Assembly: GCF_025336545.1 (NCBI RefSeq) | Contig: NZ_JAODBU010000002.1 | Span: forward strand, 310,001-374,000 | DNA from: Eubacterium_U album | GTDB lineage: Bacteria; Bacillota; Clostridia; Lachnospirales; Lachnospiraceae | Reading direction: 5' to 3' | Length of the DNA stretch: 64,000 nt | Part shown: one piece after another, positions 7,468 through 16,390 of the stretch | Layout of the letters: every line of letters starts with the position of its first letter | How positions within the stretch are numbered: position 1 is the stretch's first letter | The notes under the pieces: model-generated | Database searches by the model: none | Seen by the model: the letters and a program-made list of their open reading frames with translations, nothing else | What the model was told of the DNA's origin: nothing | Made by a program: the position numbers and the translations under genes

Positions 7468-7866
7468 TTAATTTTCCGTTTCAAATTCTTTTTCTAACTC
7501 GTTTATTTGTTTTGATATATCTCTCGTTAAACTTATGGGTTCAACTTTTGTTTTTTTGGATATTTCTTCGATTCTGTCTTCTATTTGTTGTTTCAACAAT
7601 AAAATTTCGTTTTCTGCCAAAGACTTTCCGTATACCTCCGTAATATTTTCAAAAACAATTGCAAGTCTTGCAACTATCAATACTTCTCTTTCCGTTCCTT
7701 TAAATTCCTCAATTTTTGGTAACTGAACCTTGCTTGATATTTGTTCATATACAACCGTAACCATAATATCATCATCTACAGGCTCTTGCTTTAATACCTT
7801 TAGTTTGTTTTTGTATTCCGGGTACTGTATATTAAATGTATTTTCTACGTATTCCTTTAAATTCAT
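7468..7866 (-). CDS. Hypothetical 132-residue protein
   Basis: Soluble, Glu/Lys-rich, with a C-terminal coiled-coil-like half (LLLKQQIEDRIEEISKK). It follows the VirD4 gene by 14 bases with its own GAGGAG site and is therefore the last gene of the secretion operon. The N-terminal part (YPEYKNKLKVLKQEPVDDD) has no motif I recognise. Possible roles are a partner or adaptor of the coupling protein, but this is only from position. Confidence 0.5.
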   Translation of the reverse strand: MNLKEYVENTFNIQYPEYKNKLKVLKQEPVDDDIMVTVVYEQISSKVQLPKIEEFKGTEREVLIVARLAIVFENITEVYGKSLAENEILLLKQQIEDRIEEISKKTKVEPISLTRDISKQINELEKEFETEN

Positions 7867-7880
7867 GTTAATCTCCTCGC

Positions 7881-10619
7881 TTATTTTTTAATCAGACTGC
7901 TCATCACATCGTCAATGCTCACTTCAGACTGATTTATTCTTTGTCTTGTTTCTGTATTTTTAGTTTCATTTTCTTGATTCTCAATTGTTTTATTTTCATT
8001 TTCTTCAGTTTTTGTTTCTGAACTTCTTCGTTTTGCACCGAATTTAAATTTTGTAACTGTTGGAGTCACATTTTCTTCCTGTTTTATAGCGGTTCCTAAA
8101 TTGAGATTTTCCATAGGATTTACATTTTCTTTTGATGAGTCATTTTCTATGTTATTAACTGTTTCACTATTATCATTTTCTTGATTTGGTTTCACGTTTT
8201 GGTTTTGGTTGCCTGAACTGATAATATTTTGTTTCACATTTACGGCTCCGTTTTTATTTTCAATTGATGTCCTCTTTATTGGTATACTGCTACCGCTTAC
8301 ATCAATTTTATTTTCTCTATTTAATTGGAGTTGTTCCATTTTCTTAGCTTCTACTTCTTGTGCCTCTTTCTCCCATGCTTCAAATGTATCCTTAAAATTA
8401 TCAGGTATTATTCCAATTTCATATAGTCCACCATATTTTGTCTTAAAGTTTGTTTTGTCTTTTAAGTCATAAACCCATTTTGGAATATGTTGTGATGCAA
8501 TTGTTTTTTCAAACTTCTTACTTTCAGGATGAGTCCAAAACATTGCTTTTCTAATTTTAAGTGGACGGCTGCCGCCTACCCACAACAATCCCTGACCAAA
8601 CGGGTCTTCCTCAGTCGGTTCTCTAAGGCGCATAACCTCATCAGGCGTAAGAACCAATCTCTTTCCTAATCCTTCCGATTGTGCAAAGTCTGAAGTATAA
8701 TCTGTTACACGCAATGTTTTTAAATTCTTTCTCTTTGTTTCAACATCAATTGTTCCTTCTCCTGTTTTTCCGGAATAATACTTAGCTGTCATTTCATCAT
8801 TACAACCAAGGAAAAGCTGAATGTCGCAGCCACCCAAAATTTCAAGATACTGATTGTTTGGGTATCTGTTTGCCATCTGAGGGATATTTTGAAAAATAAT
8901 GCTGATTCCAATTCCACGTCCTCTAACTGTTGCAAGTTTTTTCTTAAAGTCAACAATTTCACCAATGTTTGGAAATTCATCCAACATAAAGTGTATTGGA
9001 ACTATTGTTTTACCGTTTTGTTGTCTGTCAGCAAATGCTACCGTTTTAATGAAAAGATATGCAATGAAAAGAGTTGAGTAAACATCATATGTACTCTCTT
9101 GGTCTGATGTAATTATGTAATATGCACATTTTTGTTTCGCAGGAAGCTCTAAATCTATATCTTCAGAACCTGTTACCTTTTGTAACTTTTTGTTTTGCAA
9201 TGTCTGTAATCGGGTTCCCAATCCCAATATTGCATTTCCTTTTACTTTATCAGCTTTAGAAAAAAGATTGTACGCTTGTTTTGCCGGATTATCTTCTTCT
9301 AATGCATCAAATTTTGCATCTAATTCTGAAACATCATTATTAAGAATCATCTGATATGCTTTTGCGAATGTTTTTTCTTCTTTAGGAATATCTTCGTCCA
9401 ATTTAATATACAGGCACAGTGCTTTAAGTAAATCCATTTCAGTATTATCGTAAAAATGGTCAAACTTATCAGTGGTATTTCTTATAACGGTATCTACGAA
9501 TGTGTTAATATTGTCTTCATCAACATCCCCAAGACAATGCCAACTGTCTGATGAAATCAAATCCTTCAAATTCCACTGTTTTACAACATATCCATTATCT
9601 TCACAATACTTTGCGGTATCTCTATACATTTCGCCTTTTGGGTCGGTGACGATTACTGTTTGTCCATTTTTAACTAACTGTATAATGGAGTTTCTAACAT
9701 ACGATGCACTTTTTGTACTTCCCTGCGAACCACAAACTGCTATGTTTCGATTTAATTTGCTATCGACTGGAAGTCCTACATATTTACCAGTATCTAAATC
9801 TATTCCAAATATAAGACCTGACATTTCCATTAGACTATCTTTTTCTTCGAGCAATATTGTTTTTTCTTCATCTGTCATCCATTTTGAAGTTCCGTAATGG
9901 TCATATTCTGAAAATTCAAAGTTTCTATCGTCACTATTTCCTGCTTTTCCTTCTTGTCTTTTTATGATTAACGACAACGCCGCTACGCCTACTATTGCAA
10001 AAACTGAAAACTTTCTGAATCCTGAACGATGAAGAGCCAGTCCTACGTTTCTCACAATACTTGCTGATATTTTTCCTTGAACGAGGCTCCCAAACATTCC
10101 ATATATGTATGAAAGCAGCAATATTAAAGCGATACCAAGAAAACAAACTTGAACGCTTGAACTTCGAACAATTCTTACAATTTTGTCTGATAGTTCTTCG
10201 TTTTCATTTTCTTCTCTTTTTTCTTTTCTCTTGTCTTTGATTTTGTCAACAAAAAAAGAAACCCTCGATTTGATTTCAGGTTTCTTCGTTTCATTGCTCT
10301 TTTCTTCGTTATTTATTTTTTCATTGTCTGTTTCGTTTTCTTCGGTTTCTGTTTTTTCACTTTTTTTCTCTCCATTTTCTTCCCATAATTTCTCATTTTC
10401 TTTTTTTTTGTAATTTTCACTTTCTTTTGCCGGAATTTCTGCATGAACATAATTTTTTATTTTATATTCTACGTCTATGGTTTCGGGCGACTTCTTTTTT
10501 GTTTCATTTTCTTCGCTTTTTTCTTCCTTTTGTGTCGCCCCGCCTACGCTTTCTTTTAATATTTTGTATTTTTCCAGTTTTTCAAGATATTCTTTGCTCA
10601 TTTTATTTTTCTTACGCAT
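7881..10619 (-). CDS. VirD4/TraG-type conjugative coupling protein
   Basis: Membrane ATPase that links the DNA-relaxase complex to the type IV secretion channel. About 145 residues of a highly charged Glu/Lys/Asn N-terminal arm precede two transmembrane helices (about 156-180 and 203-220). The Walker A box is CGSQGSTKS (about 296-304), and Walker B lies in HFMLDEFPNIGE (about 540). The C-terminal 170 residues are low-complexity, Asn/Glu-rich. At 912 residues it is longer than most VirD4 proteins because of the two charged ends. GGAAAGGAG lies 6 bases from the ATG. It is in the same direction as virB4 and the other channel genes. The DNA coding for the N-terminal arm holds a segment duplicated upstream of the gene (10485-10541 and 10642-10699). 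Confidence 0.93.
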   Translation of the reverse strand: MRKKNKMSKEYLEKLEKYKILKESVGGATQKEEKSEENETKKKSPETIDVEYKIKNYVHAEIPAKESENYKKKENEKLWEENGEKKSEKTETEENETDNEKINNEEKSNETKKPEIKSRVSFFVDKIKDKRKEKREENENEELSDKIVRIVRSSSVQVCFLGIALILLLSYIYGMFGSLVQGKISASIVRNVGLALHRSGFRKFSVFAIVGVAALSLIIKRQEGKAGNSDDRNFEFSEYDHYGTSKWMTDEEKTILLEEKDSLMEMSGLIFGIDLDTGKYVGLPVDSKLNRNIAVCGSQGSTKSASYVRNSIIQLVKNGQTVIVTDPKGEMYRDTAKYCEDNGYVVKQWNLKDLISSDSWHCLGDVDEDNINTFVDTVIRNTTDKFDHFYDNTEMDLLKALCLYIKLDEDIPKEEKTFAKAYQMILNNDVSELDAKFDALEEDNPAKQAYNLFSKADKVKGNAILGLGTRLQTLQNKKLQKVTGSEDIDLELPAKQKCAYYIITSDQESTYDVYSTLFIAYLFIKTVAFADRQQNGKTIVPIHFMLDEFPNIGEIVDFKKKLATVRGRGIGISIIFQNIPQMANRYPNNQYLEILGGCDIQLFLGCNDEMTAKYYSGKTGEGTIDVETKRKNLKTLRVTDYTSDFAQSEGLGKRLVLTPDEVMRLREPTEEDPFGQGLLWVGGSRPLKIRKAMFWTHPESKKFEKTIASQHIPKWVYDLKDKTNFKTKYGGLYEIGIIPDNFKDTFEAWEKEAQEVEAKKMEQLQLNRENKIDVSGSSIPIKRTSIENKNGAVNVKQNIISSGNQNQNVKPNQENDNSETVNNIENDSSKENVNPMENLNLGTAIKQEENVTPTVTKFKFGAKRRSSETKTEENENKTIENQENETKNTETRQRINQSEVSIDDVMSSLIKK

Positions 10620-10699
10620 ATTTTCTCCTTTCCAAATAATGGGGCGACTTCATATTTCTTTCATTTTTATTTTCTTTTTTCTTCCTTTTGTGTCGCCCC
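10485..10699. repeat. Two copies of a 57-58-bp imperfect repeat with GGGCGAC/GTCGCCC ends
   Basis: 10485-10541 (inside virD4) and 10642-10699 (intergenic) both run from GGGCGACTTC through a T/C-rich stretch to TTCCTTTTGTGTCGCCCC. Each copy can fold on its own through the GC-rich ends. Confidence 0.75.
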
Positions 10700-10710
10700 G
10701 GACTATTTTT

Positions 10711-11766
10711 CTATTTTTCTATAATGTCTTCAACCTGTTTTCGGTCTAAAAGTATATAACTATTCTCTTTCTCAAATATTTGGTCCAACATTTCTTTTTG
10801 TTCTTCCAAACATACGATTGTAACTATTCTTTCAGGTGAATGTTTATTACATTCCATTACTTTCTTAATATTTCCCATGTTAAGGTCTATTAAGTTCATG
10901 TAAAACTGATTATCTACAACTCCAAACCAATTTGTTTTCATATCGCTATTTAATTCACTGTTTAATGCGTTTAGAATTTTATTTCGATTTTCTTTAGATG
11001 TAGCAATCTTTAGTTGAAACTCAGAAGTTTTAAATGGAACGTAATATTTATGTGTGTCTTTTGAATTTATATAATACAACGATGATTTTTCATCAGATTT
11101 TTCTCTTGTTGTACTCATAATTGCTTTTAAAGTTTTTTCATTACTACTTAGTACAATTTCATTAATGGTTCGTTGTGCCGGGTTCCCATCCATTTTCTTA
11201 TTTTTAAGTCTGTCTATAAATCTTTGTTCTATTGGTTTTAGCATTTTAAATTGTCCGTCTACTCCATATATTTTATATACTTCATCTTTCGTTATGCATA
11301 CTCCATTCACTCTTGCCTGTTTAACTTCTTGTCCTAACTCCTTTTTCAATCTGAAAGTATCTATGTATATGGATTCATTTCTAGGTTCATTCAATGTTGG
11401 TATTTTTTCTGCTACTTCTATTTGAGTATTACCAAAGGCTATTATGTTCATTCCCCTTAACTGTCTACTTGTCATTCTTACTTTTTTTACTACAGAATAT
11501 CTTAGTTCGCCTACAGGACTGTTTGCAGAATACAAATCAAATTTTTCTTCTACGTATCTTATACCATCTTCTGTTAGATATATAGAGCTTCCAAATTCGG
11601 GTTTTCGCTTTTCTATATATCCTCTTTTCTTTAGCCTGTTTATTTCTGTTTTTAGAACGCCTGAATTTTGTATAATCTTTTTTGTATGTTCATATCGGAC
11701 TTCTCCACTTAGATACAAATAGATTAATATTTTGCTTGCGTTACTGTATTTATTATCTATTTTCAT
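10711..11766 (-). CDS. Winged-helix DNA-binding protein, Replic_Relax-like
   Basis: A 351-residue protein. Residues about 10-75 form a winged-helix fold (ILIYLYLSGEVRYEHTKKII ... LKKRGYIEKRKP). A longer alpha/beta domain follows, with VNGVCITKDEVYKIYGVDG. The layout resembles the replication-relaxation family found beside coupling proteins on Gram-positive mobile elements, but I cannot confirm it and see no relaxase HUH or tyrosine motif. It lies directly upstream of virD4 and downstream of a 208-base region rich in inverted repeats. A role in DNA processing at the transfer origin, or in operon control, is plausible. GGAG lies 8 bases from the ATG. Confidence 0.55.
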   Translation of the reverse strand: MKIDNKYSNASKILIYLYLSGEVRYEHTKKIIQNSGVLKTEINRLKKRGYIEKRKPEFGSSIYLTEDGIRYVEEKFDLYSANSPVGELRYSVVKKVRMTSRQLRGMNIIAFGNTQIEVAEKIPTLNEPRNESIYIDTFRLKKELGQEVKQARVNGVCITKDEVYKIYGVDGQFKMLKPIEQRFIDRLKNKKMDGNPAQRTINEIVLSSNEKTLKAIMSTTREKSDEKSSLYYINSKDTHKYYVPFKTSEFQLKIATSKENRNKILNALNSELNSDMKTNWFGVVDNQFYMNLIDLNMGNIKKVMECNKHSPERIVTIVCLEEQKEMLDQIFEKENSYILLDRKQVEDIIEK

Positions 11767-11787
11767 TCAATTATCACTCCTTTTTTT

Positions 11788-11970
11788 GATACCGTTTAGG
11801 TTTCCGCAATAATTTACCCTACTGAATACAATAACGGTACTTTTTGCGTATCATTTTTAATCGGAAACCCTTAAAGTTAAGGAAATTATTGTTAACTTTT
11901 GGTGTTGACTTTTTCGCTTTATGTTTTTGGCGATTTGTCAACACCTTAAGTAAACGTTATTTATCAACAC
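11788..11970. other. Inverted-repeat-rich intergenic region (oriT or riboregulator candidate)
   Basis: Three nested inverted repeats are present: TACCGTT/AACGGTA (11790-11796, 11833-11839), AGGTTTCCG/CGGAAACC (11798-11806, 11862-11869) and GGTGTTGAC/GTCAACACC (11901-11909, 11937-11945), plus AAAGTTAA/TTAACTTT. Several arms compete, so alternative folds are possible. Confidence 0.45.
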
Positions 11971-11974
11971 TTTT

Positions 11975-12685
11975 TTATTGCTGATACTTATATTTCTGTC
12001 TTAAAAATCTATTTACCATATGATATGGAATTATATGAATTATTGTCTTTGTTTCGTCACCTCTGGTCGTGATATTCATTATCTGACAGTCTTCCCCTCT
12101 GTCACTTTCCAACATGCCGATTGTTACAATTGCATCCAACAACTGCTTTTGTTCTAAAGCATTGTAATTGTCGTTATCTCTTATTATCTGCTCATTAACA
12201 TCATACGCATATATATGCTCATAGCATACAAATGCTTTTTTCAGCGGTTCAGTGATTCCTCTTTTTAACATAAAAGCCTTACCTTCCGTTATTGTGCTAC
12301 TTTCATACATGCTTCTTTTAACAGGAGTATTTCTATGTAGCATCAAATCATTGTAGATGAAACTTATGATACCAGCTTTACTTTTTACTTTTACAGGATA
12401 CAACTCTTTTTTTGCTAAATTTACCTTATATTTTCTTTCAATGTCATCTTCATTAGATATTATTTCATCAAGGTTTTTAACTGTGATTTTTTCAAGTTGT
12501 TTCACTTTTGCGTAGGAATCAGTTAGTTTATTTTTACATTCTTCAATATAACCCTCTCTTAATGGGTCGCTTGAATACATCAAATTGTCGTATATTTCAG
12601 CATAATCATATATGTCTGTTGATAAATTCATAATTTCCCGCAGTAGGGTAATCATCTTTACACTTTCCTGCTTAATATTATTCAA
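11975..12685 (-). CDS. Hypothetical 236-residue accessory transfer protein
   Basis: Helical N-terminal half (about 1-100) followed by an alpha/beta part ending TIIHIIPYHMVNRFLRQKY. Not recognised. The start is TTG at 12685, 9 bases after AAGGAG, and it overlaps the stop of the preceding 188-residue gene by 8 bases (ATTGAATAA), so the two are translationally coupled. Both genes sit between virB4 and the winged-helix gene. No membrane helix is visible; a cytoplasmic role in transfer or its control is inferred from position only. Confidence 0.6.
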   Translation of the reverse strand: MNNIKQESVKMITLLREIMNLSTDIYDYAEIYDNLMYSSDPLREGYIEECKNKLTDSYAKVKQLEKITVKNLDEIISNEDDIERKYKVNLAKKELYPVKVKSKAGIISFIYNDLMLHRNTPVKRSMYESSTITEGKAFMLKRGITEPLKKAFVCYEHIYAYDVNEQIIRDNDNYNALEQKQLLDAIVTIGMLESDRGEDCQIMNITTRGDETKTIIHIIPYHMVNRFLRQKYKYQQ

Positions 12686-13244
12686 TAGTCTTCACTCCTT
12701 CTTCATCAACAAGATAATATCCTAATGCCTTATTGTTATTCGTGAATGTAATAGTTTCTTTCTGACCGGGATTTTCAACTATAACAAAGAATTTCCCATC
12801 ACTATTAGTACGATTAACAATATTTGAAAGCATTTTATCATTATTTTTTTCAAAATATAAAATATCGTAAATATCTTCCCCAACACTTACAAATAACTGA
12901 AACGGTTCATTTACCTGTGGAAATACATTATTTAAGTCAATTTCCACATTTTTCATTATTTCAGCTAATAATGTCATTGCTCTATCCAATTTTTTATTAA
13001 ACTTCTTTGAATTAATACTGTTTAATATAACTGCATCATTTTCTTCACTTGCTACTGCATACTTTTGTTTCACGGCATATTTGAAATTTGCCCTAACAAC
13101 AACTTCTTCCATATCAAAGTAATCCATCGCCTGAGTTACTGTAATCTGTCCGAATCTCTTTAATGCAAAAATTATCTTTTCTAAATCTTCATGTACCATT
13201 ACCTTTGTCATATTATTTCTTCGTAACGCCCTTTTTATCGGCAT
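12678..13244 (-). CDS. Possible DUF5697-like protein with N-terminal HTH-like segment
   Basis: A 188-residue soluble protein. The stretch LEKIIFALKRFGQITVTQAM and the following helices look like a winged-helix or MarR-like start; the C-terminal half is beta-rich (LFVSVGEDIYDILYF). It resembles proteins of Clostridia conjugative elements that I recall as DUF5697, without being able to check. AAGGAG lies very close to the ATG at 13244. The region right upstream is the largest 11-bp repeat array of the element (13264-13342), so the gene may be controlled by, or bind, that array. Confidence 0.5.
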   Translation of the reverse strand: MPIKRALRRNNMTKVMVHEDLEKIIFALKRFGQITVTQAMDYFDMEEVVVRANFKYAVKQKYAVASEENDAVILNSINSKKFNKKLDRAMTLLAEIMKNVEIDLNNVFPQVNEPFQLFVSVGEDIYDILYFEKNNDKMLSNIVNRTNSDGKFFVIVENPGQKETITFTNNNKALGYYLVDEEGVKTIE

Positions 13245-13263
13245 TACACTCCTTTCTAAATGC

Positions 13264-13342
13264 TAATACGTATTAAATACGTATTGTATGCGTGTTATAT
13301 ACGTATTGATTACGCATACAATACGCATTGTGTACGTGTTAC
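13264..13342. repeat. Seven tandem 11-bp repeats (TACGTATT core)
   Basis: CG dinucleotides at 13269, 13280, 13291, 13302, 13313, 13324 and 13335, all exactly 11 bp apart. The consensus is roughly ATACGYRTTNT. It fills the gap between virB4 and the 188-residue gene. Same family as the arrays at 4.0, 24.2 and 30.5 kb. Confidence 0.85.
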
Positions 13343-13356
13343 TATTATGTATGCTT

Positions 13357-15987
13357 CTAAGCGCCCATTTTTCTTTTTTCTTCCATAGCAATTTTCTCTA
13401 AATCTGTTCTGCTTGTTGTTATATATCTATGTTCTAATGGGCTTGCCTTGAAGTTAACAATCATATTGTTATTGTTTGCAATTAACATAGCCGTTCCTCT
13501 TTCGAAAGACTCAATTTTGTCTCTTTCGTTATCATTGAGATTAAGTGCTTTTTGAACTACACACGCTTCATCATGTTCGAGCTGCAACACGAACTTAATC
13601 TTTGAGTTGTTTATAATACCTTTTCCAAACTTTCCACCTGCCAAAGAATAGAAATCTCCTAAATCCTGTGTTGCTCCAATTGCACTTCCACCATAACCTC
13701 TAATGATTTTGAAAATTTCTAAAACATATTCGGCTGCAAGTTCATTGCTTCCTAATAATTTCCACAACTCATCAATAATGATTGTTTTTAATTTTGTTCG
13801 GTCTTCTTTTGCTTTAGACCACACATAGTTAAGAGCAACAAACATTCCAACGACAAGTAAATCTCCTGTCAGTCTTGAAATATCTATTACTGTATATTCA
13901 TTATTTAAATCCACATTAGTTTGTTGATTAAATGTTTTAGCTGACCCTGTTACAAGTCTTTTTAATATATTGGCTATTCTTTTTGTATCTGCATTTCCCA
14001 TCAACTTTTCATACAAATCTCCAAGAATAGGCATTGTCTTAACTGTTCCATCTTCGTTGTATAAACTCTTATTATCGTGAGTAATTCCAAAATCTTTGTA
14101 GGTGTTTATAATCTCTTCATCTATCAACTGCTTTTCTTCATAAGTAATATCAGGTACAAGCAATGCGAAGAAAATTAATAAGTCCTGAACTTTTTCGACC
14201 AACAAACTGCTTTCAGAAACAATTTCACCATCTATGAATTTGTTGTTACTTTCAGATTTTGGTCTTATTTCCATGATATTAATACAATTTGAAGAATCCG
14301 GAGAAATTGTAATGAATGAACCTTTAACCTTTTCACAACTTCTAGCAAATTCTTCTGCCTTAAGTGGTGCTATGATACATACCGGAATATGCATAAGCCT
14401 TTGTCTTAATGCTATAATGTTTAAATCGTAAGTTTTACCTGCACCAGAGGTTCCCAGAATGACCATGTTTGCGTTTTTGTATAAATGATTGTTGAAGTTA
14501 TCTAAACTAACAAGTGCGGAATTTTCTGCTGTTCCTATCATTACTCCACCATTGCCCGACATTTCATATGACGTAAACGGATAGAACATTGACAATCCTT
14601 TAGTTAAAACATTTTGTTTAGATTGTTTATCAAGTTGTTTGTCTATTGTGTTAAATGGCATGTAAGAGTTATATGCTGCTTCCTGCTTATTAACACATGT
14701 CGTTATTCCATATTCGTTTGTCTTTAGATATTTCTTTACTTCCTTAACTTTATATTCAAGAGCTTCCAAGTTTTCAGCAGTAATTGTTATCATTGTATTT
14801 ACATAATAGAAATCCTCATTATTTTTTAAGCCTTCCTTTATAAAGTTTCCTGAATCTACCGACACTGTAAGATTGTCTGTGTTTTGAGATTCTGCATTAG
14901 TATCGTTTAGTCTCAATTTATTTATTCGTGTACTTCTTGCTACTTTGTCTTTCATTAATTCTCTGTCATACTTTCTAACAAATAGGTCTGCATCAATGCC
15001 TTCACCAAGATTAGTCAGAATTGAAAACCATGCATAGAATTCATTTTCGTGATACCCGTTACTTTGCAGAAACATAAATGAATAATACGTTCCATCAATT
15101 ACTACATATCGACTATTCCTGAAATCAATACTCTGAGGTGATACATAATCTCTAATCGGAATGCTTGATATATCCATCTTATTATTTTGGCTTAAGTAAC
15201 GTTGTCTGACATCCGTTATGTTTATTTCAAAAGGAATATCAAATGCCTTATTTCTGTTCAAAATGTCATATATGAACTTAGCCTGTTCGTGATTCTTTTT
15301 TTCGTTTGTTTCGTATACTGTATTTCCGCAAGTTTTTAAGTATTTTCTTGCAGTTTCTTCATAATCATATAATTGTCTTTCAGCTTTTTTTCTATTTCCT
15401 GCTTCAACCCTTGATTCACTTTCATATTCAAAAGTGACGAAAAATCTACGTGAAATTGCTTCGTTTCTTGCTGTTTTTTTAATAAAATCAATCTGATTGT
15501 CATAAAGTTCCTTAACGTCTTCGTATTTTTCTTCGACTTTACATTTTTGAATTTCGCTTATCATCCTGTCTACAGATGCCTTTCGAGAAAGACATTTAAC
15601 TTGAAATGATTTAGGTGCTATACGCAAATATTTTTCAAAAGAACTAATTATTTTTTCCTGCTCATGCTCATTTTTTAAGTCAAAGTTAACAGGTTCAACT
15701 TCACATATTTTAAGAAAACGATTATCCGTTGTTTCAATAACTCCATTCTGAATGTTCTTTATCGGAATATAATTTGATGCAAGAGTTAAAGGATAAAGTG
15801 CTTCATCTTCTATATTTTCCAATTCTCTTTTTCCCGAACTGTTTCGAATAGTGTTTAATCTTGCCCTTGCAATCTGAAGTCTTTCACCAATTTCGTTAAC
15901 GGACTTATTTGATTGTTTTCTCGATACTTTATCATTTTTCAGCGCCTTTTTTGCCATTTTTTTAAGTTGTTTATTTTGGTTTGCCAT
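13357..15987 (-). CDS. VirB4-type conjugation ATPase
   Basis: The cytoplasmic ATPase that powers assembly and substrate transfer of type IV secretion systems. The N-terminal half (about 1-480) is the VirB4 domain, including the YVVIDGTYYSFMFLQSNGYH segment. Walker A is LGTSGAGKT (about 515-523), Walker B is TIIIDELWKLLG (about 744), and the sensor-like GATQDLGDFY follows. 876 residues is usual for this class. GGAGAG lies 8 bases from the ATG. It starts 2 bases after the PrgI-like gene, a tight pair in which PrgI usually acts as a VirB3-like partner. No hairpin separates the two genes. Confidence 0.95.
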   Translation of the reverse strand: MANQNKQLKKMAKKALKNDKVSRKQSNKSVNEIGERLQIARARLNTIRNSSGKRELENIEDEALYPLTLASNYIPIKNIQNGVIETTDNRFLKICEVEPVNFDLKNEHEQEKIISSFEKYLRIAPKSFQVKCLSRKASVDRMISEIQKCKVEEKYEDVKELYDNQIDFIKKTARNEAISRRFFVTFEYESESRVEAGNRKKAERQLYDYEETARKYLKTCGNTVYETNEKKNHEQAKFIYDILNRNKAFDIPFEINITDVRQRYLSQNNKMDISSIPIRDYVSPQSIDFRNSRYVVIDGTYYSFMFLQSNGYHENEFYAWFSILTNLGEGIDADLFVRKYDRELMKDKVARSTRINKLRLNDTNAESQNTDNLTVSVDSGNFIKEGLKNNEDFYYVNTMITITAENLEALEYKVKEVKKYLKTNEYGITTCVNKQEAAYNSYMPFNTIDKQLDKQSKQNVLTKGLSMFYPFTSYEMSGNGGVMIGTAENSALVSLDNFNNHLYKNANMVILGTSGAGKTYDLNIIALRQRLMHIPVCIIAPLKAEEFARSCEKVKGSFITISPDSSNCINIMEIRPKSESNNKFIDGEIVSESSLLVEKVQDLLIFFALLVPDITYEEKQLIDEEIINTYKDFGITHDNKSLYNEDGTVKTMPILGDLYEKLMGNADTKRIANILKRLVTGSAKTFNQQTNVDLNNEYTVIDISRLTGDLLVVGMFVALNYVWSKAKEDRTKLKTIIIDELWKLLGSNELAAEYVLEIFKIIRGYGGSAIGATQDLGDFYSLAGGKFGKGIINNSKIKFVLQLEHDEACVVQKALNLNDNERDKIESFERGTAMLIANNNNMIVNFKASPLEHRYITTSRTDLEKIAMEEKRKMGA

Positions 15988-15989
15988 GA

Positions 15990-16328
15990 TTACTTTCTCT
16001 CCTTTCTTCGTTTCTTTATCATTGCCTTATCTTTTCTCTTACGGTATTCAGAATCAGGTTCCTCTAAAACACGCCTATTTTTCATAAACATTATCCAATT
16101 AAATAACGCCGTTAATAAACTCTGATTATTTAGACCAACTATTCCAAATACAGTTATAGGAATAAGTACTAAGCCAAGATAAATAGACACCTCAAATCCC
16201 AGACTTAGTTTAAAAATAATAAATATGCAAAGCCCATCCATTAAGGCTGTTTCAACAAAATTTTGAATTTTATTTCCCCAATAATTGAAGTTTCCGGGTA
16301 TTCTTCGTCTTCGCTTGTTATAATCCAT
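15990..16328 (-). CDS. PrgI family (VirB3-like) membrane protein
   Basis: A 112-residue protein with IPGNFNYWGNKIQNF near the start and EEPDSEYRKRK after the membrane part; both are typical of PrgI family proteins of Gram-positive conjugation systems. Two hydrophobic helices (about 32-50 and 52-72) are visible. Such proteins are thought to anchor VirB4 to the inner-membrane complex. The C-terminus is strongly basic. The stop is 2 bases before the virB4 start. A hairpin (16357-16381) stands just upstream. Confidence 0.88.
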   Translation of the reverse strand: MDYNKRRRRIPGNFNYWGNKIQNFVETALMDGLCIFIIFKLSLGFEVSIYLGLVLIPITVFGIVGLNNQSLLTALFNWIMFMKNRRVLEEPDSEYRKRKDKAMIKKRRKERK

Positions 16329-16350
16329 CTTTTATTTTTCTTCCTTTCCA

Positions 16351-16384
16351 ATAAAAGAAGCGCAGTTTAAAACTACGCTTCTCT
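16351..16384 (-). terminator. Intercistronic terminator before PrgI-like gene
   Basis: Minus strand GAAGCGTAGTTT / AAACTGCGCTTC stem followed by TTTTATT. Confidence 0.6.
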
Positions 16385-16390
16385 CATTTA

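Noticed and set aside
13264..13342. CRISPR array
   Set aside because: The unit is 11 bp with no spacers; it is a direct tandem repeat.
15485..15495. Another AGATTGAT match on the minus strand
   Set aside because: It lies inside the virB4 coding region with no promoter or terminator nearby; chance match.
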